64,000 nt of DNA from Desulfogranum mediterraneum DSM 13871 (GTDB taxonomy: Bacteria > Desulfobacterota > Desulfobulbia > Desulfobulbales > Desulfobulbaceae): NCBI RefSeq assembly GCF_000429965.1, contig NZ_AUCW01000017.1:86558-150557 (forward strand), read 5' to 3'. Under the pieces are notes generated by a model. The model was not told the DNA's origin, did not search any database, and saw only the letters and a list, made by a program, of their open reading frames with translations. A program made the translations under genes and the position numbers. This document shows, piece after piece, positions 33,547 to 44,041 of the stretch (positions are counted from its first letter, which is position 1; the number at the start of each line of letters is the position of its first letter).

Positions 33547-34713
33547 ATGACGGAAAGAATACTCTTTGTTGATGATGACCCCAACATCCTCCAATCCATC
33601 AAGCGCCAGTTCAGAAAACGCTTTTCCCTGGAAGTCGCCGAGGGCGGCGAACAGGCCCTGGAGCTGCTGAAAAGAACGGAACCCTTTGCAGTCATCGTCA
33701 CCGACATGCGGATGCCGGGAATGAACGGTGTGGAGCTGCTGGGAAAGGTCAAGGACCTCTATCCCGAGATGGTCCGCCTGATGCTGACCGGCAATGCCGA
33801 CCAGGAGACTGCCATGGAGGCGGTCAACACCGGCCATGTTTTCCGCTTCCTCACCAAACCCTGCCCGCCGGCCACCTTTATCACCGCCATTGCCCTGGCC
33901 CAGCGACAACATCGCCTGCTGACCGCAGAGAAGGAGCTGCTCCAGCAGACCCTGAAGGGCAGCATCAATGTTCTTTCCGAACTCTTGAGTATCGCCAATC
34001 CAGTGGCCTTCAGCTCCGGCCTGCGGATCAAAAGGTTTGTGGTCACCATCGCTGCAGCCCTTGGCCTTCCAGGCCTGTGGCAATATGAGATTGCCGCCCT
34101 CATGTCCCAGATAGGGTGTGTGACCCTGCCTGCCGAGATCATCAACAAGGTCTACTCCGGCCAGAGCCTCAGCCCCGAAGAGGCGGAGATGTACGCCAAT
34201 CACCCGGCCATAGGGGCCAGGCTCCTGGAAAAAATCCCCAGACTGGAAAACGTCACCACCATGATCGCCCTGCAGCAGCAGCCCTTTGAAGCCTATGGGG
34301 AAGAGGCCTATGGAGATATCTTCGAAGAGGTCCAGACCGGTGCCCAGATCCTGAAAGCCGTGATCGAGTTTGATCTCCAACTCTTTCGCGGTATCAGACG
34401 CTCCGAGATCATCAAGGAGCTGACCAAACAGCGTCGTGTCTACAACCCCAGTATCGTCGACCAACTGGCCGGGCTGAAGGCTGAACCTGAGAAGAGTATT
34501 GTCACCTTACCGGTCAAGAGTATCGCCCCGGGTATGGTCGCCACCGAGGATGTCATGGCCAAAAACGGGGTGCTGGTCATTCCCAAGGGACAGAAGATTA
34601 CCTGGCCCCTGGTTCAGGGACTGAAAAACTTTGCCAGGCAGGTCGGTATCATCGAGCCCATCCGGGTAGAGCTGGGCCAGACCTCAGGTGAGACCACGGA
34701 AATCACGACATAG
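33547..34713 (+). CDS. Response regulator with degenerate HD-GYP-like domain
   Basis: 388 aa. The receiver (about 1-118) is intact: FVDDDPN, Asp in IVTDMRMPGMNG, Thr in MLTGNAD, Lys in FLTKPCP. The rest is all-helical and aligns in layout with HD-GYP proteins, but the HD signature is replaced by MSQIGCVTLP where LHDIGKIGIP would be expected, and no GYP motif is present. The C-terminal part (about 320-370, IAPGMVATEDV...GVLVIPKGQKIT) matches the tail domain often found after HD modules. It is probably catalytically dead and works as a binding or partner domain. It follows the HDOD gene by 9 bp. Confidence 0.85.
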   Translation: MTERILFVDDDPNILQSIKRQFRKRFSLEVAEGGEQALELLKRTEPFAVIVTDMRMPGMNGVELLGKVKDLYPEMVRLMLTGNADQETAMEAVNTGHVFRFLTKPCPPATFITAIALAQRQHRLLTAEKELLQQTLKGSINVLSELLSIANPVAFSSGLRIKRFVVTIAAALGLPGLWQYEIAALMSQIGCVTLPAEIINKVYSGQSLSPEEAEMYANHPAIGARLLEKIPRLENVTTMIALQQQPFEAYGEEAYGDIFEEVQTGAQILKAVIEFDLQLFRGIRRSEIIKELTKQRRVYNPSIVDQLAGLKAEPEKSIVTLPVKSIAPGMVATEDVMAKNGVLVIPKGQKITWPLVQGLKNFARQVGIIEPIRVELGQTSGETTEITT

Positions 34714-34730
34714 GGGCTGGCAGGGGGAGG

Positions 34731-35798
34731 CTAATCCTTGTGATTTGAGGCAATACGATGAAATTGCGGTTCCACCTGAAGAAAAGCATCGATGAGCAGG
34801 GGATCGAAATGAGAGCCCCTGCCCTTAAGCATGATCTCCATGGCATTCCCATGGGAGATGGCCTTCTTGTAGACCCGCTTGGAAATCAGGGCATCGTAGA
34901 CATCGGCCACCGCCATGATCCGACCGGCCAGCGGAATCCGCTCTGCCTTGAGTCCCCTGGGATAACCGGTTCCGTCATACTTTTCGTGATGACTGCCGGC
35001 AATCTCTTTGGCACAACTTAAAAAGGAGGTGGGATGGCCGGCCATCTGCTCAAGATTGGCAATGACCTCCTCCCCGTAGAGGGTGTGGGCCTTCATCTCT
35101 TCAAACTCCTCTGCCGTCAACTTGCCGGGTTTGAGTAGAATCGAATCACGGATGGCCACCTTGCCGATGTCGTGGAGCGGTGCTGATTTCTTCAACAACT
35201 GAATATATTCGGCAGTGAGTTGCTCGGTAAAGGCTCCCTGCTCTACCAGGGTTTCGGCCAGCAGTTGAACATAGATCCGAGTCCGGTGAATATGCCTGCC
35301 GGTCTCAGGATCACGATATTCCGCCATCTCGCCCATGGCCTCGATGATCACATCCTTGAGCAGTTCCGTCTCCTGGGTCCGCTGCAAGACCAAGGACTCC
35401 AGGCCTGAACGATAGGCGTAGAGTTCCAGATGATTGCGCACCCGGGAGCGCAGCTCAACCCCTTTAAAAGGTTTGGTCACATAATCCACGGCACCCAGCT
35501 CAAAGCCGCGAGCCACATCGTCCGACTCGGCCCGGGCTGTGAGAAAGATAATCGGAATCGAGGCCATATTTTCATACTTCTTCAGCTCGGCAACCGTCTC
35601 AAAACCACTCATCCCAGGCATCATCACATCCATCAGGATCAAATCCGGATGCGCCACCCTGATCCGTTCCAGGGCCTGCTCCCCACTGGTGGCGTAGGCA
35701 AACTCGCAATCCAGGTCAGTGAGATGGGAGAGGGCGATCTGAATATTTTCCGGAACGTCGTCTACAATAAAGACAAGAGATTTTTTTTCAGGTTTCAT
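34731..35798 (-). CDS. Response regulator with HD-GYP cyclic-di-GMP phosphodiesterase domain
   Basis: 355 aa. The receiver (about 5-125) has FIVDDVPENI, Asp in ILMDVMMPGMSG, Thr in FLTARAE and Lys in YVTKPFK. The HD-GYP domain (about 150-345) keeps all metal and signature residues: APLHDIGKVAI (about 211-221), GSHHEKYDGTGYPRG (about 270-284) and IMAVADVYDALIS. It should hydrolyse cyclic di-GMP in the cytoplasm, controlled by phosphorylation. Its start overlaps the end of the upstream hybrid kinase gene by 11 bp, so that kinase is the probable phosphodonor. Confidence 0.95.
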   Translation of the reverse strand: MKPEKKSLVFIVDDVPENIQIALSHLTDLDCEFAYATSGEQALERIRVAHPDLILMDVMMPGMSGFETVAELKKYENMASIPIIFLTARAESDDVARGFELGAVDYVTKPFKGVELRSRVRNHLELYAYRSGLESLVLQRTQETELLKDVIIEAMGEMAEYRDPETGRHIHRTRIYVQLLAETLVEQGAFTEQLTAEYIQLLKKSAPLHDIGKVAIRDSILLKPGKLTAEEFEEMKAHTLYGEEVIANLEQMAGHPTSFLSCAKEIAGSHHEKYDGTGYPRGLKAERIPLAGRIMAVADVYDALISKRVYKKAISHGNAMEIMLKGRGSHFDPLLIDAFLQVEPQFHRIASNHKD

Positions 35799-37638
35799 GG
35801 CGTCGACTACCTGCGTGTTCTAATTGTTTAAGAATCTGCTCAACACCCACTATATCATGATCAGTTGCATATTCCATAAGTTTGCTTCCCAAGGCAACAA
35901 CGTCGTCCAGTTGCCGCTTGGCCCCGCCCTGTTGCAGAATGGCGCCAATGTCCTGAGCCGTAGAGAGGCTGCCGGAGTGGATCGCCTTTTCCAGCAACAT
36001 CTCCAGGCCCTCGCTCCAGATGAGGGAAAGTGAGGACAGGGGACGCTCGGGCTCCTCCGCCTTCCCCTGGTCGCTCCCTGCAGCCGGGACCTCGCCGCCC
36101 TTGCCCCGCCCATGACGCTCCACCATGGCCCTGACCTCATCCAGCCGAAAAGGTTTTTGCAAAAAATCGTCAAACAGGGGCTTATAGTCGCTCTCATCCA
36201 TGATGTTGCCGGTCATGACAATCACCGGTATCTCATGGGTTTGCGGAATGGCCCGCAACTCCCTGGTCACGCTTCGGCCATCCCTGCCGGCAAGATTCAA
36301 ATCCATGAAGATCAGGTTCGGTTGCTCCTCCACGGCCTTGTCCAGGGCTTCCTCAGGGGTGGCCGCGGTGAGCACCTCCACGGTGGTGTTTCGGAAGAAA
36401 TCGCTGAACACATCGGTGATCAACTCCATGTCGTCAACCACCAGGACAGTGAGCTGCCCCTCCAGGGTCGAGGAGTCGGCAAGATCCTCCTGGCTGGATC
36501 CGGCTCCCTGCAGCCCGGCTGAAGCCCCAACCTGGTAGAGAGTCACCAGAAAACTGGCCCCCTCTCCCTCCCGGCTCGCCAAGGTAATGGATCCCCCCAT
36601 CATGGCAACCAGGCGGGCACAGAGGGAGAGGCCGAACCCCCTGGACTGGCAGGCATCGGAAAATTCTTCTTTGCCGGGATCAAGGGTGTTGGCTATCATC
36701 TCCTGCTCAGCTTCAGGGATACCGATACCGGTATCCTCCACAGAGATCAGGAGGTCATAACGATCAGCATCGTTGCTCGAAGGATGGGCCTGCACCGAGA
36801 TCAGCACGCCCCCCTTACGGGTAAATTTAATGGCATTACTCACCAGGTTCTGGAGCACCTGCTTTAAACGGACCCCATCAAGAAAGAGGTTACTGGGGAC
36901 CTGGCCATCCACCCTGTTCTCCAGGTAGAGACTCTTGCCATAGGCCTGCTCCTGATAAAATTCAACCACCTCATCAATGATATCCTGGAGGCGAACTGCG
37001 GTCTTGACAATCTTCAATCGACCGGAATCAATCTTAGAGAGATCCATAATATCGTTGAGTATGGCCACCAGAGACATGCCGCTTTTAAAGATCGTCTCAG
37101 CATATCTTTGTTCTCTTGGCGCCAGCTCACCGCCGGCAAGCATCTCTGCATAGCCGATGATCGCATTCATCGGGGTGCGGATCTCGTGATTCATGTTGGC
37201 CAGGAACTCGGTACGAACCTGCCTGGCCATCTCGATCATGCCCTGGGTCGGGCCAGGATGCTCCTGGGGAAACGAGAGGGCAGGTTGAGCATCGGCTCTC
37301 CCCAGAAGAAGCTCCTTGCCGTAACGGATCACATAACAGGCCTGCTCCTCCTCCTGAAGCAACAGCACCTCCTCCTCAACGCCGGAGGCAGGGGCATAAG
37401 AGATGACCTGTTGCTCGCCACGCAACAACTGTTCAAGCAGCCCGTCTGGAAAAGAGGGGGCAACCAGATGATGGGGTTGGCCCAGAAGGGTGAGCCCCTC
37501 TCTCCGGCCATGCTCCATGGCCTTGGCATTGGCCTGAACCACGGTACCATCTTCATCAATCCACAACACCTCCAGGGGGGCATGGTTCAAGGCCTCAAGG
37601 GATATATATCCCCCTCTGTTCGCTGGTCTGTTGTTCAT
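35788..37638 (-). CDS. PAS-type hybrid sensor histidine kinase with receiver
   Basis: 616 aa, soluble. An N-terminal PAS-like region (about 10-125) precedes a kinase core with phospho-His in FLANMNHEIRTPMNAI (about residue 151) and ATP motifs (NLVSNAIKF, EDTGIGIP, GFGLSLCARL). A receiver follows (about 400-515; VLVVDDMEL, Asp in LIFMDLNLAG, Lys in FLQKPF) and then a helical C-terminal domain (about 540-610) that may be an Hpt-like or dimer domain but lacks a clear Hpt histidine motif. It overlaps the HD-GYP regulator gene, giving a likely kinase-phosphodiesterase pair. Confidence 0.9.
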   Translation of the reverse strand: MNNRPANRGGYISLEALNHAPLEVLWIDEDGTVVQANAKAMEHGRREGLTLLGQPHHLVAPSFPDGLLEQLLRGEQQVISYAPASGVEEEVLLLQEEEQACYVIRYGKELLLGRADAQPALSFPQEHPGPTQGMIEMARQVRTEFLANMNHEIRTPMNAIIGYAEMLAGGELAPREQRYAETIFKSGMSLVAILNDIMDLSKIDSGRLKIVKTAVRLQDIIDEVVEFYQEQAYGKSLYLENRVDGQVPSNLFLDGVRLKQVLQNLVSNAIKFTRKGGVLISVQAHPSSNDADRYDLLISVEDTGIGIPEAEQEMIANTLDPGKEEFSDACQSRGFGLSLCARLVAMMGGSITLASREGEGASFLVTLYQVGASAGLQGAGSSQEDLADSSTLEGQLTVLVVDDMELITDVFSDFFRNTTVEVLTAATPEEALDKAVEEQPNLIFMDLNLAGRDGRSVTRELRAIPQTHEIPVIVMTGNIMDESDYKPLFDDFLQKPFRLDEVRAMVERHGRGKGGEVPAAGSDQGKAEEPERPLSSLSLIWSEGLEMLLEKAIHSGSLSTAQDIGAILQQGGAKRQLDDVVALGSKLMEYATDHDIVGVEQILKQLEHAGSRRHET

Positions 37639-37842
37639 AGCGTATTCCCGACGAAATCCAAAAGCATGGCCTTCGTGCCTTTACCCTCTCTGAAAAGCCC
37701 CCAAAGAAAAGGCAATCCCCTGTGTCTCCCGGTGACGGTTCGTTTCCACGGTCCGGGGCTCAGGCGACAACCATTGCACAGCCAAAGGATTCGGACCGGG
37801 TAAACCGACATTGGAGTCAGTATACCAGCATACGCCTTGAAA

Positions 37843-39255
37843 TCAAAAGGAGGACTTATTTTTCTTGTAGCTGCGAGCGGCAGCCAGGAGCCCCATGCTC
37901 CACTCAGGGCTGCCCGGGGCCAGGACATGGGTATACATGGCCAGGACATTCTTCTTCTTCAGGCCATCCCTCCCCTGGATAAATCCTGCCCCACGCTCCA
38001 TCTTCAAAACCAGCTCAGCCGGCTCACCTGACCACTCTTTAATGGTCGAGTATCTGAATTCATGCCCTTTCACCCGGGTGCCGACAGGGTAAAAGCTGTT
38101 TTCTGCCTCCACGGTAAAGGCAGAATAGCCATGGGCCTGGGGTTTTTTGGCAAGGCCGAAGACGATGGGAAAGACATTAGCCAGAGGGTATTCCCGGTCA
38201 TCGATACAGATGGATCGTCCCAGATAGATCAGGCCGCCGCATTCTGCATAGATGGGCAGCCCGGCCTCAGCCTGTTGACGTACAGACGCACGAAAGGTGA
38301 CATTCTCAGCCAGTTGGCGGGCGCTGGTCTCGGGAAAGCCGCCGCCGATATAGAGGGCATCCAACTCCTCGGGCAGGCACTCGGCCGAGAGGGCATCGAT
38401 GGCCACCAGACGGGCTCCGTCGCGCTGGAGCATCTCCAGGTTTTCCTCATAGTAAAACTGAAAGGCCATGTCCCGCAACACCCCGATCACCAAGGGGGAG
38501 GCCGTGGTATCGACCTTCGGCGCAGGAGGTGCCGCTGTTTGTACCCTGGCCATGGCCGCTGTGATGGCCTCCAACTCAAACTCGGAGCGGGCCAGCTCGG
38601 CTAGTTTGTTGACCGCGGCATCGGCATTACAGTACTCCTGTTGCGGAGTCAGGCCAAGATGGCGCATGGGAAAGATATCCTCCCGCATCCGGGGGACGAT
38701 TCCCAAGACCGGCAGAGGGGTATAATGCTCCAGGGTCTGACGGATAATGGTTTCGTGGCGGGAGGTGGCGATCTGGTTGAGGATAACCCCGGCAAAACGG
38801 ACATCAGGATCAAAGGCACAGCAGCCAAGGACCAGGGCTCCGATGGTGCGGGTCGTCTTGGAGCAGTTGACCACCAGGAGCACAGGCAGGTCCAGTTCTT
38901 TGGCCAGGGCTGCGGTGGAATAGTGGCCCTGGTAATCGACCCCGTCATAGATGCCTCTATTCCCCTCGACAACACCATAATCAGCCCCATGGAGATGACT
39001 GAAAAAGGAGTACCGAACCGTCTCTGCAGACATCAGGTAAGGATCCAGATTGTAGCAGGGGGACTGGGCCGCGGCGGTCAGCCAACCGGCATCGATATAG
39101 TCCGGCCCCTTTTTGAAGGGTATCACAGCGGCACCGGTATCTCTCAAGGCCCGGGTCAAGCCCACCGAGACCATGGATTTTCCTGCGCCGCCGCTGAGGC
39201 CGGCAATGACGATACTTTTGGCTTCATGGGGTCCAACAACACTGGTGTGGGTCAT
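37843..39255 (-). CDS. cbiA: Cobyrinate a,c-diamide synthase
   Basis: 470 aa. It amidates cobyrinate (or hydrogenobyrinate) using glutamine and ATP in corrinoid synthesis. The N-terminal ATPase part has the P-loop-like GLSGGAGKS (about 19-27) and KKGPDYIDAGW (about 48-58). The C-terminal glutaminase part has the nucleophile Cys in YAECGGLIYLG (about 337) and the conserved GHEFRYS (about 403-409) and MYTHVLAPGSPEW ending. It is a lone corrinoid gene here, but a cobalamin adenosyltransferase and the B12-dependent mutase lie in the same window. Confidence 0.93.
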   Translation of the reverse strand: MTHTSVVGPHEAKSIVIAGLSGGAGKSMVSVGLTRALRDTGAAVIPFKKGPDYIDAGWLTAAAQSPCYNLDPYLMSAETVRYSFFSHLHGADYGVVEGNRGIYDGVDYQGHYSTAALAKELDLPVLLVVNCSKTTRTIGALVLGCCAFDPDVRFAGVILNQIATSRHETIIRQTLEHYTPLPVLGIVPRMREDIFPMRHLGLTPQQEYCNADAAVNKLAELARSEFELEAITAAMARVQTAAPPAPKVDTTASPLVIGVLRDMAFQFYYEENLEMLQRDGARLVAIDALSAECLPEELDALYIGGGFPETSARQLAENVTFRASVRQQAEAGLPIYAECGGLIYLGRSICIDDREYPLANVFPIVFGLAKKPQAHGYSAFTVEAENSFYPVGTRVKGHEFRYSTIKEWSGEPAELVLKMERGAGFIQGRDGLKKKNVLAMYTHVLAPGSPEWSMGLLAAARSYKKNKSSF

Positions 39256-39348
39256 AATAGTTCGCTAGAAAAGGTGGAAGAAAAATGAGACAACAGGAGC
39301 TACGCTCCGGAGGGGTGCGGCCGCTTTATCCCTTCGGCTCGGGAGCGC

Positions 39349-40027
39349 CTAGGGTACCCCTTGTTCCTGATCGTGGGGTTGAGGTCGGACCTGCTCCCAG
39401 ACCCAGGTATAGAGTTCGTTCAACTGCTGCTCCAGGAGCAGTCGACACTGCTCGAGCTGTGCACTGTCGAGCTCTCCCGGAACCACCAGGGGCTCGCCAT
39501 AGCGAAGGACAACGGTGGAGAAGGGCAGAGGGATGACGGTCCGGTCCCAGCTCTTAAAGGCCAGGTATCTGCTGGCCGCCCAACAGACAGGCAGCACCGG
39601 TCGGCCGGACCTGGAGGAAACCAGCAGACATCCTGCCTGGGCCCTTCTCGCAGGCCCCTGGGAACCATCGGCCACGATCCCGCAGTTACGGCCGCCACGG
39701 ATGGCCTTGAGCATAGCCCTGAGAGCGCTCACGCCCTGACGATTGGAGGAGCCGCGCAGCGGGGTATGGCCCATGAGCCTGGCTGCTTCCGCAATATACT
39801 CGCCGTCACGGCTGGCACTGACCATCACCGCGGCTGGATAGCGGCGGAGATGATAGAAGAGGTAGACAAAGGAGTAGTGCCAGAAGGCAGCCACCACCGG
39901 GCCATGCTCCAGAGCCCGATCTCGGTGTTCGCTCCCCACAACCCGGACCCGGCAGGTGGCAAACCAGAGCCGCACCAGAAGGACAAAGAGGCGCGGCACG
40001 ATTCTAAGCGAGAGGCGATACCAGTAA

Positions 40028-40041
<14 letters not shown>
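39349..40041 (-). CDS. DUF374 / lysophospholipid acyltransferase-family protein
   Basis: 230 aa. An N-terminal hydrophobic segment (about 13-30) is followed by the acyltransferase-like block: [11 protein letters not shown] (about 51-61), in which the His may be catalytic, [18 protein letters not shown] (about 74-91) and [14 protein letters not shown] then [15 protein letters not shown]. This matches the DUF374 group, related to lipid A and phospholipid acyltransferases. The start is a TTG that overlaps the end of uvrB by 14 bp. Membrane-associated, substrate unknown; its link to uvrB is probably only positional. Confidence 0.88.
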
Positions 40042-42067
<2,026 letters not shown>

Positions 42068-42121
42068 GGTCGACTCCTGAACAGGAAGCGGAGAGGACAG
42101 GGGCTGACCGAGAGCTGCGCT

Positions 42122-43999
42122 TTAGAACTCCATCTCAAAGCTGTAGACCCCTTCTTCAATCTTACTGCTCACCTTCAATCCGGAGTGGTTGAAGACGTTC
42201 TGCATCCGGCGGTTATCCCGGAGCACCTCGGCGGTGAAGCCGGCGATACCGTTGCCCTTGGCAATCTTGATCAGGTGCTGGAAGAAAAAGCTGCCCAGCC
42301 CCTTACTCTGCCAGTTATCCCGGACAATGAAGGCGACCTCGGCCATGTTGGTGCTCTCGTTGAGGTAGTAGCGGCCGACAGCGATAATCTGGTCACCGTG
42401 GGCCTCCGGGATGGTGCCGACAATGCAGACATCCCGGCGGTGGTCGATATAGACGAAATCCTGAATATGACGATGGGTAAAGCGCTGATGATTCATGAAC
42501 CGGTAGAAGATGGTCTCCTGGGAGAGGTTGTAGACCAGGTCACGCATGTGGGGTTCATCGGTGGGCCGGATGGAACGGATATCGACGTTGATCCCCTCGG
42601 GCATCAAATAGGAGGCCCGCATCCGTTCCTCTCCGGGGACGATGAAGCGGCTGCCGAATCTGGCCAGGTCGGGCCGGAGGTACTTGGCCTCCACCGCCTC
42701 GGCAAAGAGTTGCTCCCGAAAGTCGGGATGGGCAATGGATATCAGGGCCATGACCCGCTCCTGGATGGACTTGCCATGGAGATACGCCACCCCGTACTCG
42801 GTGACCACGTAGTGAACCGTGCCCCGGGTGATGACCACCCCGGAACCGGGCTGGAGGGTGGTGACGATCCGGGAGCGGGTGCCGAACTCGTCCAGGGAGG
42901 GCATACAGATGATGGCCCGGCCCCGTTCCGACTTGGCAGCGCCGCGGTTAAAATCGATCTGACCGCCGATACCGGAGTAAAACTGGCCGCCCACCGAGTC
43001 GGAACAGATCTGGCCGGTAAGGTCCACCTCCAGGGCCATGTTGACGGCCACCATCCGTTTCTGCTTGCCGATCACCGCAGGGTCGTTGATATACTCGGTG
43101 GGACGGAAGCTGAAGAGGTGGTTGTCATGGATAAATTCGTAGAGCTTCTTGGTACCCATGCAGAAGCTGGCGGTGATCTTACCCCGGTCAATGGTCTTTC
43201 TGGCACCGGTCACGGCCCCGGATTCTATCAGGGGCATGATGGTGTCGGAAATCATCTCGGTGTGAAAGCCGATGTCCTTGCGATCGTGGAGGTACTCCAT
43301 GACCACCTGGGGAATCCGACCGTAGCCGGGAACCCGGCCCAGGCCAAGCTCGATGGTGGCACCGTTGGGGATCAGGGCCGAAACCTCCCGGGCAATCTTC
43401 CTGCTGATCTCGTTGGGGGGATCCACCTCACGCTCAAGGATGGGATGATCCACCGGCACCAGGATATCCAGGTCATAGACGTCCACCAGGGTATCCCCAT
43501 GGGTCCAGGGCATGTTGGGATTGACCTCGGCAATGACCAGGGAGGCGTTGTCTGCGGCACTGCGGACAATATCCACCGAGATCCCCAGGCTGACCTTGCC
43601 GGTTTTGTCCGGCGGGGTTACCTGGATCAGGGCCACATCGATGGGCAGGATGCCGGTATCGAGCAGGTCCGGGATATCCGACATCAGAATCGGGGTATAG
43701 TCGCCAAAGCCCTCCTGGATGACATGACGGACATTGGAGCTGATGAAAAAGGCATTGATGGCAAAACATTCAGACAGCCGTTTTTCCGCATAGGGGGCGC
43801 TGCCCTTGGTGATCAGCTGGATGACCTCCACATTGGCCAGCTGACCGGCTCGTTTGGTCATGGCCGTGATCAGGTCCTGGGGCGCACCGCAGCCGGTGCC
43901 GATGAAGACCCTCTGGCCGGCCCGGAGGTGGGAGAGCGCCCTCTTGGGGGTGGCGAGCATATCCTTATATCGTTCCTGCCAGTTACTATCGTATTCCAT
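42122..43999 (-). CDS. Acetyl-CoA hydrolase/CoA-transferase fused to GNAT acetyltransferase
   Basis: 625 aa from the ATG at 43997-43999, with AGGAAG upstream. Residues about 1-440 are a class I CoA-transferase of the acetate/4-hydroxybutyrate type; the expected catalytic Glu is E324 in MALEVDLTGQ and the glycine-rich loop is GIGGQIDFNRGA. Residues about 475-625 are a GNAT domain with the acetyl-CoA loop DNWQSKGLGS (about 562-571). The first part would move CoA between acyl groups; the second could acetylate a protein or small molecule. Fusions of this type are known from genome annotation, with little biochemistry. It follows the ADP-forming acyl-CoA synthetase gene by 42 bp. Confidence 0.92.
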   Translation of the reverse strand: MEYDSNWQERYKDMLATPKRALSHLRAGQRVFIGTGCGAPQDLITAMTKRAGQLANVEVIQLITKGSAPYAEKRLSECFAINAFFISSNVRHVIQEGFGDYTPILMSDIPDLLDTGILPIDVALIQVTPPDKTGKVSLGISVDIVRSAADNASLVIAEVNPNMPWTHGDTLVDVYDLDILVPVDHPILEREVDPPNEISRKIAREVSALIPNGATIELGLGRVPGYGRIPQVVMEYLHDRKDIGFHTEMISDTIMPLIESGAVTGARKTIDRGKITASFCMGTKKLYEFIHDNHLFSFRPTEYINDPAVIGKQKRMVAVNMALEVDLTGQICSDSVGGQFYSGIGGQIDFNRGAAKSERGRAIICMPSLDEFGTRSRIVTTLQPGSGVVITRGTVHYVVTEYGVAYLHGKSIQERVMALISIAHPDFREQLFAEAVEAKYLRPDLARFGSRFIVPGEERMRASYLMPEGINVDIRSIRPTDEPHMRDLVYNLSQETIFYRFMNHQRFTHRHIQDFVYIDHRRDVCIVGTIPEAHGDQIIAVGRYYLNESTNMAEVAFIVRDNWQSKGLGSFFFQHLIKIAKGNGIAGFTAEVLRDNRRMQNVFNHSGLKVSSKIEEGVYSFEMEF

Positions 44000-44041
44000 G
44001 GTACTTCCTGTCTGCACTAGGGTTCAGTTGACGCCGGACGC

